From: Erythrobacter sp. UBA2510
GTDB taxonomy: Bacteria; Pseudomonadota; Alphaproteobacteria; Sphingomonadales; Sphingomonadaceae
NCBI GenBank assembly: GCA_002341345.1
Contig: DDNW01000124.1
Coordinates: 5,164 to 16,820 of the forward strand
DNA length: 11,657 nucleotides
Direction: 5' to 3'
In this document: piece by piece, positions 1-7,148 of the stretch
Layout of the letters: each line of letters begins with the position of its first letter
How positions within the stretch are numbered: position 1 is the first letter of the stretch
The notes under the pieces: model-generated
Databases searched by the model: none
What the model was told of the DNA's origin: nothing
The model's input: only the letters and a program-made list of their open reading frames with translations
Made by a program: the position numbers and the translations under genes

Positions 1-394
1 GATCGAAATCGGAAGTGGCGGTTAAGGCGACCCGATACACCGGTTGTTGAGGCTCGGGAACCTCGTCGGCTTCAGCGTTCGGCTGAACCGCCTGGTCGCC
101 ATCCCATTCCCATGGCCAGTATGTCTTATGTTCGGTTGAAAAATCGAAATCGTTTGAAAAAGAAACAACAGCTTCGATTTCAAATCCGTTATCTGTGGCG
201 CGATTGTGATAATCTGCTTCGGTCAACGAGACGCTGTTACTTGATTGAAACAGTAGGCCGATGGCTTCCAATATTGTGGTCTTGCCACAGTCCCCACCAC
301 CAATGATGAGGTTGAGCCCAGCCTCAGGGTTCCATTTGAGATTTGATATACCCCTGAAGCGCTTGATGGAAAGGCGTCGAATTTCAATCATCAT
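1..394 (-). CDS. OLD-family AAA ATPase/nuclease, N-terminal part (runs off left edge)
   Basis: An uninterrupted minus-strand frame covers 131 codons from an ATG at 394 to the window edge. The first residues (MMIEIRRLSIKRFRGI) have the opening beta-strand and NFRGI-like signature of OLD/RecF/SMC-type ATPases. About 30 residues in comes a P-loop, GGGDCGKTT, then ILEAIGLLF, which matches Walker A and the helix after it. The C-terminal TOPRIM nuclease domain expected of OLD proteins would lie outside the window, so nuclease activity is only inferred. OLD proteins act in phage defence, for example GajA of Gabija, and are often followed by a UvrD-like helicase; that position is also off the window. 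ATGs at 412 and 391 are in frame and none of the three has a good ribosome binding site, so the start is uncertain by a few residues. The gene lies downstream of the relaxase on the same strand and looks like cargo rather than transfer machinery. Confidence 0.8.
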   Translation of the reverse strand, partial: MMIEIRRLSIKRFRGISNLKWNPEAGLNLIIGGGDCGKTTILEAIGLLFQSSNSVSLTEADYHNRATDNGFEIEAVVSFSNDFDFSTEHKTYWPWEWDGDQAVQPNAEADEVPEPQQPVYRVALTATSDFD

Positions 395-423
395 TGCCAC
401 TGTAGAAGGCATTCCAATTTTGC

Positions 424-471
424 CAAGTTAACTTGAGCGACGAAGAGGCGGATAGTCTAAGGTGTTAGACT
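424..471 (-). promoter_or_regulatory. Two palindromes upstream of the OLD-type gene (candidate operator)
   Basis: Two perfect inverted repeats lie in the spacer before the ATPase gene. CAAGTTAACTTG is a 12-bp palindrome at 424-435. AGTCTAA-GGTG-TTAGACT is a 7-bp-arm repeat at 454-471. They sit about 12 and 42 bp upstream of the possible ATG at 412, where a repressor or RNA polymerase would bind. The local sequence is AT-richer than the genes around it. Neither repeat is followed by a T-run, so operators fit better than terminators. No convincing -35/-10 pair is visible. Confidence 0.4.
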
Positions 472-531
472 TCAAAGAAATGAAGGTAGCTTGGAGGCGC
501 TACACTGATAGCTAGGCGCTCGAGCGGCTTT

Positions 532-548
532 CCATTCACGCTGAATGG
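532..548. repeat. Hairpin in the spacer after the relaxase gene
   Basis: CCATTC-ACGCT-GAATGG forms a perfect 6-bp stem with a 5-nt loop, about 80 bp beyond the relaxase stop codon. It has no T-run on either strand, so it is at best a weak or Rho-assisted transcription end for the relaxosome operon. The rest of the 413-627 spacer shows no gene. Confidence 0.35.
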
Positions 549-627
549 CAGCTTTCAGGAGCGAAGAACTGGGATGCCTAGGTCTGAGATTGGGGCGCAA
601 GGCGGCCATTCTTGGGCCACCATCTCG

Positions 628-3537
628 TCAAATCCCAAAGTCCATCGAGCGGTTGCGCTCTTTGGCGAGCTCGGGTTCAAAAACCTTGGGACTCTTCTCA
701 GCTATGGCTTTTCCGGTCCCCACCTGCGCAGCAGCTTTCAATCGCTCCGTGACTTCCAACGCCGATGATTTCTCGCCTCTGTTCTTGGAAACAGCGGCAC
801 CGAGCCTTGCAGCGCTGTCGACCACAAGTGTGAGATGATCGCGAAGCCGGGTCACCGTGACCAGGAAGGTCTTCTGGTTGGAAAGATTGCGCTCGCGGCT
901 ATCCATCACCGCAATTCCTCGATCGGAGGTCAGGCCCTGCGCCATGTGAGCATTGAGTGCATAGGCCAGATCAAGGCGTATGAGCATCGGATCGTCTTTC
1001 CCGAGCTTCTTTTCGATGCCCTTAGAGGTCTCGACAGTGATCTGATCGCCTTCGATACGAGTGACCCGGGCCCGGCCGGCGTTGAACAACTCGCGCCGAT
1101 GGTCGTTCCTTGTCCAGCGGATGCGATCGCCTTGGTGGACCTCAAGATTGCGTCGGTCGAATAGCGCAAGATTGTCGTCCTTCCCCGCGTGCCCGATACG
1201 AGAGGGGTTGAGCTTGCTTAGCCTGCCATGCTTGTCCTCAAGCTCGACAATGCCTTTCCGGTCGTCGACCTTGCGCACCAAATAGTCTCCGCGTTTGAGG
1301 CCAAGCGCGCGTTCAAGTTTGGCGACCTCGAGCATCATACCAGGGCGGTAGGCGGCGAGGTATCGCAGTTCTTCCCGCGTAAGATTGGCACGGTCGAGAA
1401 CTTCGAGTTCGAGCTTCTCGGGGCCAATCTCTCCGTTGGCGGCAAGGCCGGTCTGGACGGCCTCGTTGACGGCGGCGCGGATCTTGCGACCCGAAGCATA
1501 GATCGCGGTCCGCTCCCGCTCTTCCGGTGGAAGCGACAGCCAGTGCTCGGCAGCAACAATCGCTCCGTCCCCTTTGACTTCGACCGTATTATCCTTGAGG
1601 TGGTCGAGCGCCGTGCGGACCAGCCCGGCCTGCGCCGCCGCCTGTGCCTCGCGCAGGATCGGATCGCGCCCGCGCAAATTGGTGTTCATCTGCGCCTGCG
1701 CAATTCCTCCCTGTTGCAGGAGATCGAACGGCTTGCCAGCATCGACCGCGCCCAGTTGCTTGCGGTCGCCCATGAGCACCAACCGGTGGGCACCGGCGCG
1801 ATTGGCGATGCGGATGAGCTGCTCCTTGTCCGCATTGGAGACCATCGAGGCTTCGTCGAGGATAAGGACGCTGCCGCCCAGCTCCCTGCGCGCTTCGCGA
1901 TCGAGACTGGCCCGACCCGCGACCCCGCTGATTGGTCTCCAGCGGTTGAGGAAGCTAGCAAGCGTCTGCGCCTCGATACCCGTGTCGCGTTCGAGCATCT
2001 GAACCAGCGTGTTCTGCACCGAAAGACCAAGCACCTTGTGGCCCTCATGGCGCAGCACATCGGCGACCGGCTTCAGTACGCTCGATTTGCCCGCACCGGC
2101 AACGCCCTGCACGGCGACGGTACGATCGCTCGAAGTCAGGATGAGCCGTGCTGCGCCCAGCTGACCCTCATTGAGCTTGAAGCCCTGATTGACGAGAGCG
2201 GAAGCCTGGACACTGGCGTCGGCTCGCCGCTCGGCAAGAATGGGTTCGACAGCGCCCTTGCCTTCATTCGCCCAAGCAAGAATCCGCGCCTCGCGCTCGA
2301 CCTCTTCTCGGCTTGCGAGCCACCCCTTGTGCTCGCCCTTGCCGCGTAGCAAGTGCCCGGAGCGCACCAGCGAGCGCACCGCCTTTTCGACATCGGCGAT
2401 GGTGGTAGGCAAACCAAAATCGAGCGCGGCCTTGTACAGGTCTTCGCGTACAAACCCTGCTTCGCGCTGCGACAGGTGGCGCACTGCCGAAGCCACGGCC
2501 TGGGACGCTGCAATCTCTTGCGGTCCCCTTTTTAGAACATGCTCCGGGACGAGGGGATCGTGCTCCGTGCCCTTGATGCGCGCGGCAAAGTCCTTGAGCA
2601 GCGCCAGGCCGCGCTCAGCCAGACCGGGCCCCTTTGCGTCGGCAGCGGTGCGCTCGCTGGCCCTCGTCTTCGCGGTATCGACTAGTCGCGTGAGATCCAG
2701 GTCAACGGTCCTTGCGGCAGCCTGCCATTGCTCGCCCAGGACCGCGCGATCCTCGATCGGCTGCTTGGGCGCTCGGGTGGCGAGCGCAGCGATCTTGCCC
2801 GCTTCCAGCCCCGGGCCACGGCGCGCTTCGAGTACCTCCTTCCGCCGCGAGGAGAAGGCCATCACCTGATCACGCGATATCCCGCGAGCCTCGAAATTAC
2901 CGTGTTTGCCCACCGGGCCGGTCTCGTAGCCAAGCTTCTCCACCGCGATCCGGAAGCGCGCCATGGCTATCGAGTTGAGCAGGGTCCCGAGCGCAAAGAG
3001 CCTGTCGTTCTTGAGCGTTCGCCACTTGCCGTCCTTGCCCTGGGTCACATTGGCAACGACAGCATGGAAGTGCAGATTGGGCTCCTGGTTGCGATTGGTA
3101 TCATGCTGGAACAGGCCGATAGCGAGATTGCCAGTCGCAACGGTCTTGATCTGGCCCCTGTCGACAAGGCGGGTTTCAGCGGCATTCTTCTCGGCCCATG
3201 TGAGCGCCTCGGTTACCGCCTCGCGATAGGCTGATACGATCCGCTCGTCCTTTCCGACCAGGGCCAGAAGTGACCAGCTTTTGGGGAGCGAGAAGGTCAG
3301 ATCGGTGCCCGGCCGATGTGGCTGTCCAGGATTGCCGACGCTCGATCCGTCGGGGAGCTCGCCGCGCAACAAGGCATCGAATTGCCTGGTCTCAACGCGC
3401 CCCGATGGGCCAAGTGATTTCGCGCCTTCGCCGACCCATTGCCCGGATCGATCGGCATCGGCCCGGGCATAGTAATTGTCGTCCGCAAAGTAGCTGGCGG
3501 CAGCAGAAGGCGATCGGACATTGGCGATCGAGAGCAT
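628..3537 (-). CDS. mobF: MobF-family conjugative relaxase-helicase (TrwC/TraI type)
   Basis: This 969-residue protein should nick one strand at oriT, stay bound to the 5' end and unwind the plasmid during conjugation. The N-terminal relaxase domain (about 1-300) begins at the native Met, as in TrwC, with candidate nucleophile tyrosines Y16, Y22 and Y23. The likely acidic helper is D79 in GTDLTFSLPKS. The metal-binding histidine triad is H145, H156 and H158 (EPNLHFHAV). A RecD-like helicase domain follows: Walker A GVAGAGKSS at 478-486, Walker B LILDEASMV with D561/E562, GDRKQLGAV near 590-598, NLRGRDP near 620, and the late motifs AHMAQGLTSDRG (863-874) and VTVTRLRDHLTL (893-904). The length is close to TrwC (about 966) and much shorter than F TraI, so no large C-terminal extension exists. 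It is the third gene of the operon, 45 bp after the coupling protein gene. All expected motifs are present and I see no frameshift. Confidence 0.96.
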   Translation of the reverse strand: MLSIANVRSPSAAASYFADDNYYARADADRSGQWVGEGAKSLGPSGRVETRQFDALLRGELPDGSSVGNPGQPHRPGTDLTFSLPKSWSLLALVGKDERIVSAYREAVTEALTWAEKNAAETRLVDRGQIKTVATGNLAIGLFQHDTNRNQEPNLHFHAVVANVTQGKDGKWRTLKNDRLFALGTLLNSIAMARFRIAVEKLGYETGPVGKHGNFEARGISRDQVMAFSSRRKEVLEARRGPGLEAGKIAALATRAPKQPIEDRAVLGEQWQAAARTVDLDLTRLVDTAKTRASERTAADAKGPGLAERGLALLKDFAARIKGTEHDPLVPEHVLKRGPQEIAASQAVASAVRHLSQREAGFVREDLYKAALDFGLPTTIADVEKAVRSLVRSGHLLRGKGEHKGWLASREEVEREARILAWANEGKGAVEPILAERRADASVQASALVNQGFKLNEGQLGAARLILTSSDRTVAVQGVAGAGKSSVLKPVADVLRHEGHKVLGLSVQNTLVQMLERDTGIEAQTLASFLNRWRPISGVAGRASLDREARRELGGSVLILDEASMVSNADKEQLIRIANRAGAHRLVLMGDRKQLGAVDAGKPFDLLQQGGIAQAQMNTNLRGRDPILREAQAAAQAGLVRTALDHLKDNTVEVKGDGAIVAAEHWLSLPPEERERTAIYASGRKIRAAVNEAVQTGLAANGEIGPEKLELEVLDRANLTREELRYLAAYRPGMMLEVAKLERALGLKRGDYLVRKVDDRKGIVELEDKHGRLSKLNPSRIGHAGKDDNLALFDRRNLEVHQGDRIRWTRNDHRRELFNAGRARVTRIEGDQITVETSKGIEKKLGKDDPMLIRLDLAYALNAHMAQGLTSDRGIAVMDSRERNLSNQKTFLVTVTRLRDHLTLVVDSAARLGAAVSKNRGEKSSALEVTERLKAAAQVGTGKAIAEKSPKVFEPELAKERNRSMDFGI

Positions 3538-3582
3538 GGCCCTAGCCCTCGATTAGACGCACTGATTGCGCTGGCTTAGGCA

Positions 3583-5928
3583 TCAGATATCCGGCTCGAT
3601 ATCGCCCACGTCGGGTTCGTCACGGTCAGGTGCGTCCTTTTCCTTGTCGTGGGCCGCGCCTCCAAGAAGATCGCGCTGTCGTCGCTCGTGATCGGCGCGA
3701 ATGCGTTGTTCGCTGCTTTCCTTGGCTCGATGCGGATGAAGACTGTCGCCGGACCTTTCTGACCGCTCAGCGGAGTGATCATTGGGTACATTGCGGCTGC
3801 CGGGTTCGAGTGGCAGTTCACTCTGTCGACCGGTCGATTGATCCACTGGCGGGGACTCTTTGTTGGCGGCTTCTGCAGCAGACTGCCTGTCCCGCGCGGC
3901 ACCCGTCTGGTCGTCCGGCGCCAGTCCCTTCGATTTGTCCTTCGCGTGGCGGCGTTGTGATTTGCGATTGGGACGTTTCCGCTGGTCGCCATCGGAGTCC
4001 CGGCCGGGATGCTTGTCGTCGCGACGACGGCGCTCACCGGAATCGTCGCTGTCGCTGCCGCGTTGTCCGGATGCTTCCCCTTCGTCTGGTCCGACGTTTG
4101 TCGGCTTCGCAACCGTTCTTGCGGGTCGCTGGATCTCGCGAGGGATAAATCCTTCGGCGATGCGCGGCCAATCCCGGGGTTCGAGCGTGACCGGCGCGGT
4201 CGGAAGTCCTTCGGGAAACTTGATGTACCCTTCAAGGCTCTTCAGCCCCATGAACTCGTCTGGCAGCAATAACGGCGCGATCTCGCGGCGGGCTGTGAGG
4301 CTCACCGCATCGCGGGCGCTGTTGTGGCCATAGCTCTGGTTCTCTTCGACCTCGCGGACCTCGCGGTGGCCGACCGTGTCCGAACACCAGGTAGCGGTCT
4401 CGCGGTCGGCCGTCCCGAGCATGAGCTTGGTCTTGGCTAGCGACGACAAGGTCATCGCCATGTTTTCTCCATAGACCTCCTTGAGCTTGGCAAAGGCGTG
4501 CACACCTGTGACGATCGCACCGCCGTAATTGCGCGCTGTCTGCAGGCCCTTTTCAAGCGAGGGAAGCCGGTGCAGCGCGCCCAGCTCGTCGATCAGGAAC
4601 CACAATTTGAGGTCGGGCGTGGTCCGCCCTGTCATCAGCGTGTTGATCGCCGTATCGAGCCACAAGGTGAGCATCTGCGAGAGCACGGTAAGGTCTGCGT
4701 AGCGGGCCGAAAGGAACAGGATTGATCCTTCCTTGCCCTCGCCTTTGACCCACTTTCGGATCGAAAAAGGTTCGCCCTCTGTGGGCAGCAATTGCAACGC
4801 CTTGGCGTTCACGTTGAACACTGCACGCACCGATTCAGCCATCTTCGCAGCCTGTGGGTCGGTCATGGGGCCCGCCATCGTGTCTTCGAGCAGCTTGTGC
4901 AGGTCGGGAAGATTGGCGTTCATGAGGTCGCTTGCGAGCGCCGCGTTGGTGCCTTTGCCGTTCTCGAGCAGCTTGAGACAGGTCTCGACGAAAAGCGTCC
5001 GCGCGCCGAGCACCCAGAACTGCTCCGCCCCGCCGCCATCATGCGGCACGAGCGATTCCGCGGCGGCATGGAACTCGGCGCTGGTGGTACAATCATTGAA
5101 GACGCTCCACGCTGGACAGCGGGCATCGAGCGGGTTCAGGATGACATCGCGGCCGGGCTTGTAGAAGGCCTCGACAAAGGCGCCCGTGAGATCGAAAATG
5201 ACCGCGCGCTCTCCCCTCATGCGGATCTCATCGACAAGCTCGAAGAGCGCCACGGTCTTGCCCATACCGGTGGTTCCGACGAGCATGGCGTGACCCTGCT
5301 CCTGCCGCCACGGGTAGCTGACACCGGCGATATGCGCGGGCGTGTAGAGACCCGCAGCGCGCAGGGCCGTATTACCGGCAAGGCGCCATTTCCAGCCCAT
5401 TTCGCGGCCGTACTCGCGGGCGCGGGCGCGGCGGTTGTACCGGGCGATATCGGTCTCGAGTTCGCTCAGGGAAACGAGCTGCGCACCGCGCAGGTGACGT
5501 TTGCGTTTCGAACGCTCGCCGAAGTGCTCGGCGACCCACCAGAAGGCTGCAAGAAGCGGGGCTAGCCAGAGGGCAGAAAGCAGCATGGCCTGCTTCGCCG
5601 TGGCGAAGAACAGGGTCCAGGCTTCGCGCATGGGCGGAAAGTCCCTCACCACTGCCATGGGGAAGGCAATCAACTCCCCATCGGGCAGACGCAGGTTGAC
5701 CAGCTTGTCCGGATCGAACTCTATAAAGCCATAGGCAGAGGCATAGACATGCATCCACAAGAGGTAAGCCTGGTAGTCGGTAAGCGTGCCGCTCACGCGC
5801 CACCAGACCGTTCCCAAGATCGCCAGAAGAGAGACGACAAGCGGCAGCTTGAAGCCGGCAGCGAACATGAAACCGAAGTGCCCGAGAAGCTGGGTGCCGC
5901 GCGTGAAATTGACGATGCTATTCTTCAT
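3583..5928 (-). CDS. traD: Type IV coupling protein, TraD/TrwB family
   Basis: This 781-residue inner-membrane ATPase should link the relaxosome to the secretion channel. Hydrophobic segments at about 18-43 and 114-135 fit the two N-terminal transmembrane helices of the family, with a roughly 70-residue periplasmic stretch between them. The cytoplasmic ATPase has Walker A GTTGMGKT at 218-225 and a Walker B-type WFLIDELGAL at 443-452 (D447, E448), followed by the usual family block LPSLEKGLQTARNYGG. After about residue 600 comes a tail of roughly 180 residues that is very rich in R, K, D, E, S and P and probably disordered. TrwB (about 507) lacks such a tail; in F TraD the C-terminal extension contacts the relaxosome. 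The frame stays open to 6105, but I chose the ATG at 5928 because AGGAGG lies 7 bases upstream and the gene then overlaps the preceding one by 11 bp, which suggests translational coupling. Confidence 0.95.
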   Translation of the reverse strand: MKNSIVNFTRGTQLLGHFGFMFAAGFKLPLVVSLLAILGTVWWRVSGTLTDYQAYLLWMHVYASAYGFIEFDPDKLVNLRLPDGELIAFPMAVVRDFPPMREAWTLFFATAKQAMLLSALWLAPLLAAFWWVAEHFGERSKRKRHLRGAQLVSLSELETDIARYNRRARAREYGREMGWKWRLAGNTALRAAGLYTPAHIAGVSYPWRQEQGHAMLVGTTGMGKTVALFELVDEIRMRGERAVIFDLTGAFVEAFYKPGRDVILNPLDARCPAWSVFNDCTTSAEFHAAAESLVPHDGGGAEQFWVLGARTLFVETCLKLLENGKGTNAALASDLMNANLPDLHKLLEDTMAGPMTDPQAAKMAESVRAVFNVNAKALQLLPTEGEPFSIRKWVKGEGKEGSILFLSARYADLTVLSQMLTLWLDTAINTLMTGRTTPDLKLWFLIDELGALHRLPSLEKGLQTARNYGGAIVTGVHAFAKLKEVYGENMAMTLSSLAKTKLMLGTADRETATWCSDTVGHREVREVEENQSYGHNSARDAVSLTARREIAPLLLPDEFMGLKSLEGYIKFPEGLPTAPVTLEPRDWPRIAEGFIPREIQRPARTVAKPTNVGPDEGEASGQRGSDSDDSGERRRRDDKHPGRDSDGDQRKRPNRKSQRRHAKDKSKGLAPDDQTGAARDRQSAAEAANKESPPVDQSTGRQSELPLEPGSRNVPNDHSAERSERSGDSLHPHRAKESSEQRIRADHERRQRDLLGGAAHDKEKDAPDRDEPDVGDIEPDI

Positions 5929-6247
5929 TGCTCGCCTCCTTTTCGCGCGACGGAATGAAGCCGAGCTGTGCGAGGCGGCGATGGTAGGCGGCATGGGTAC
6001 GCTTGCGCAGAGTGTCGTCGGTATGGCTCGCAAGCAGTGCATCGAGCGCGGTGGTGAGGAACACCAACTGGCGGGCCGGATCGGTCCCGCCGGGACGATC
6101 GGCATGATCGTTGTCGCGGTTCCAGGCGGCGACCAAATGGTCGCGAATGACCACGCTCACGCTTGTCTCGCGGGTGCTTGATTGCTCCAGAATCCAGTCC
6201 GCGATCAGCGGCGGGACGTAGGTCTGGAGGACCCTGTAACGTTGCAT
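5918..6247 (-). CDS. Small ribbon-helix-helix-like relaxosome accessory protein (TrwA-like position)
   Basis: This 109-residue protein is the first gene of the operon. Residues 1-45 read as a ribbon-helix-helix fold: a strand (QRYRVLQTYVPP), helix LIADWILEQSS, a short turn at RET, and helix SVSVVIRDHLVAAW. The C-terminal half (about 58-100) is helical and basic. No family was recognised by direct similarity. The call rests on the fold pattern and on gene order: in R388 the oriT-binding ribbon-helix-helix protein TrwA is followed by TrwB and TrwC, exactly as here. The likely job is to bind repeats in the adjacent oriT region, help the relaxase and repress the operon. The ATG at 6247 has AAGGAG with a 9-base spacer. 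It could instead be an unrelated small regulator. Confidence 0.72.
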   Translation of the reverse strand: MQRYRVLQTYVPPLIADWILEQSSTRETSVSVVIRDHLVAAWNRDNDHADRPGGTDPARQLVFLTTALDALLASHTDDTLRKRTHAAYHRRLAQLGFIPSREKEASNEE

Positions 6248-6374
6248 CTTTCCAAGCTCCTTGTGCTGAAGAAGCCTGGTTCGACCTGCGGAAGGCGAGA
6301 ATCACAGTAATTCACGAAGGGGGTGTAGGAAAACGAAAAGTTCCCCATCTATTCCAGCACTTTAAGCTAAGGTG

Positions 6375-6445
6375 ATTTGCCTCCTATTTGCGAATCCAAT
6401 TCGCGATTTGCGGTCAAATCGGTCGATGCATACGCCAAATTTGCG
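6375..6445 (+). repeat. Four ATTTGC repeats at near-helical spacing (candidate relaxosome protein sites)
   Basis: ATTTGC occurs at 6375, 6386, 6406 and 6439, and the last three continue as ATTTGCG. The start-to-start distances are 11, 20 and 33 bp, close to one, two and three turns of DNA, so all four would face the same side of the helix. An inverted repeat GCGAAT-CCA-ATTCGC overlaps the second copy. This is typical of binding sites for a small oriT-binding or autoregulatory protein, and the ribbon-helix-helix-like gene begins about 130 bp away. Confidence 0.5.
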
Positions 6446-6600
6446 CTGTAAATGATTGATAACATTGATGGAACATTGGCGGCACCGCTGCGTCCGGTGT
6501 GCCCCAGTCTCCAAATGCGCGGGTGGTGACCAGCGATCTTGGCCGTTCCTTCTCAATGGTCATTCCCAAACCTTGCCGCACGAGCGTGAGCAACCCTTTT

Positions 6601-6614
6601 GCATTGGCCAATGC
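6601..6614. repeat. Perfect 14-bp palindrome in the oriT region
   Basis: GCATTGGCCAATGC is its own reverse complement over all 14 positions. It is followed eight bases later by a second inverted repeat (6622-6657). It could be an operator or a recognition element for a relaxosome or host protein; nothing identifies the ligand. Confidence 0.5.
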
Positions 6615-6621
6615 CTGGGAT

Positions 6622-6657
6622 CGGTCTTCTTGATGCTCCAACCTCAACAAGAGACCG
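6622..6657. repeat. Hairpin with 10-bp stem and one bulged base
   Basis: CGGTCTTCTTG and CAAGAGACCG pair over ten bases, with one unpaired T in the left arm and a 15-nt loop. Long bulged stems next to palindromes are common in origins of transfer, where they serve for relaxase binding or for ending transfer. There is no T-run, so it is not a terminator. Confidence 0.4.
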
Positions 6658-6881
6658 TGCCTGCGCAAGAGGGACCGGCCAAGGACCATGTGTGAAGCGG
6701 GAGGAACGGGACCTGTCGGTCCTACCGCGCACGCTGGTCCGACCCGGTCGCGGTGCGCAAGCGCGTGCGGGGCCCGGAACAAGTACACCGCGCCCGCAGG
6801 AGCACCGCCGCAGGTGGTGCGGGACCGAGCGCGTCACCAGCCCCGCTCCACATCACGCCCAGGTCTTCCACCAGCGAACAC

Positions 6882-6916
6882 AAAAAAAGGGCAGGAACCG
6901 TCGCCGGCTCCCGCCC
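6882..6916 (-). terminator. Rho-independent terminator of the 73-residue gene
   Basis: Read on the minus strand, a stem built from GGGC/GCCC, GGA/TCC and CCG/CGG, with two A·C mismatches, spans 6889-6916 and is followed by seven T (6888-6882). It starts 10 bp after the stop codon of the gene at 6927-7148. It would keep leading-region transcription out of the oriT region. Confidence 0.85.
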
Positions 6917-6926
6917 TGTTTGATGC

Positions 6927-7148
6927 TCAGAACTCATCGAGCATGCCGCCATGCACCGTATGGACCACCCGGCTCGCCAGGTGTGCTGGCAAGGCGTTGT
7001 AGTCACCTTCGTCTAGAGCGAAGTATCCAAGGTCGTCATCCTCGACGACATGTTGGTCGAAGAAGCTGTGCAAGGCCCGCCGTTCGGCAGTGGCGAGTGC
7101 TTCGAAGTAGCTGTTCGAGTTCGATTCAAGATTGCCAAGTGTAGTCAT
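6927..7148 (-). CDS. Small acidic hypothetical protein, first leading-region gene
   Basis: A 73-residue protein of no family I recognise. It has 13 acidic residues against 3 Arg and no Lys, with an EDDD cluster at 36-39 and DEGD at 46-49, so its net charge is about -10. There is no signal peptide or membrane segment, and it is probably a soluble, mainly helical domain. The frame is open further upstream, but the ATG at 7148 has AGGAGG with a 6-base spacer, and the upstream part is low-complexity R/P-rich translation. The gene is monocistronic, with its own terminator 10 bp downstream. A small, strongly acidic protein next to oriT on the leading side is reminiscent of DNA-mimic anti-restriction proteins such as ArdA or Ocr, but I see no sequence link to them, and that role is speculation. 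Confidence 0.75.
   Translation of the reverse strand: MTTLGNLESNSNSYFEALATAERRALHSFFDQHVVEDDDLGYFALDEGDYNALPAHLASRVVHTVHGGMLDEF

Larger units (their letters stand above)
6248..6881. other. Gene-free region upstream of the relaxosome operon: probable oriT
   Basis: No convincing gene is seen in these 634 bp. The part near the operon (about 6300-6480) is AT-rich for this window and carries repeated ATTTGC words plus AACATTG twice (6461-6467, 6472-6478, 11 bp apart). The middle has a 14-bp palindrome and a bulged hairpin. The far part (about 6700-6830) is very GC-rich with nested inverted repeats: GCGCAC at 6727-6732 with GTGCGC at 6753-6758, enclosing CGAC-CCG-GTCG (6740-6750), and GCACC/GGTGC (6802-6820). 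In MobF systems oriT is normally beside the accessory, coupling and relaxase genes. The nick site itself cannot be fixed from the sequence. Confidence 0.6.

Noticed and set aside
1228..2349. A 373-codon open frame on the plus strand
   Set aside because: It lies wholly inside the relaxase gene on the opposite strand. The relaxase frame has all family motifs, and this one is a GC-rich shadow.
5929..6105. 59-codon N-terminal extension of the coupling protein frame
   Set aside because: It lies on the upstream 109-residue gene in another frame, and AGGAGG sits just before the ATG at 5928, where the typical hydrophobic N-terminus begins.
6375..6445. ATTTGC repeats considered as replication iterons
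   Set aside because: No replication initiator gene is in the window and the repeats are short and irregular; a relaxosome role fits their place better.
6414..6788. A 124-codon minus-strand frame with a protein-like middle (QALANAKGLLTLVRQG)
   Set aside because: No ribosome binding site, low-complexity first third, and its end runs through the AT-rich repeats. The palindrome at 6601-6614 explains part of the regular look. A decayed gene cannot be excluded.
6688..7002. Plus-strand frames across the GC-rich oriT spacer and the 73-residue gene
   Set aside because: Composition is biased (A, G, P, R), they run through a terminator on the opposite strand and show no family motif.
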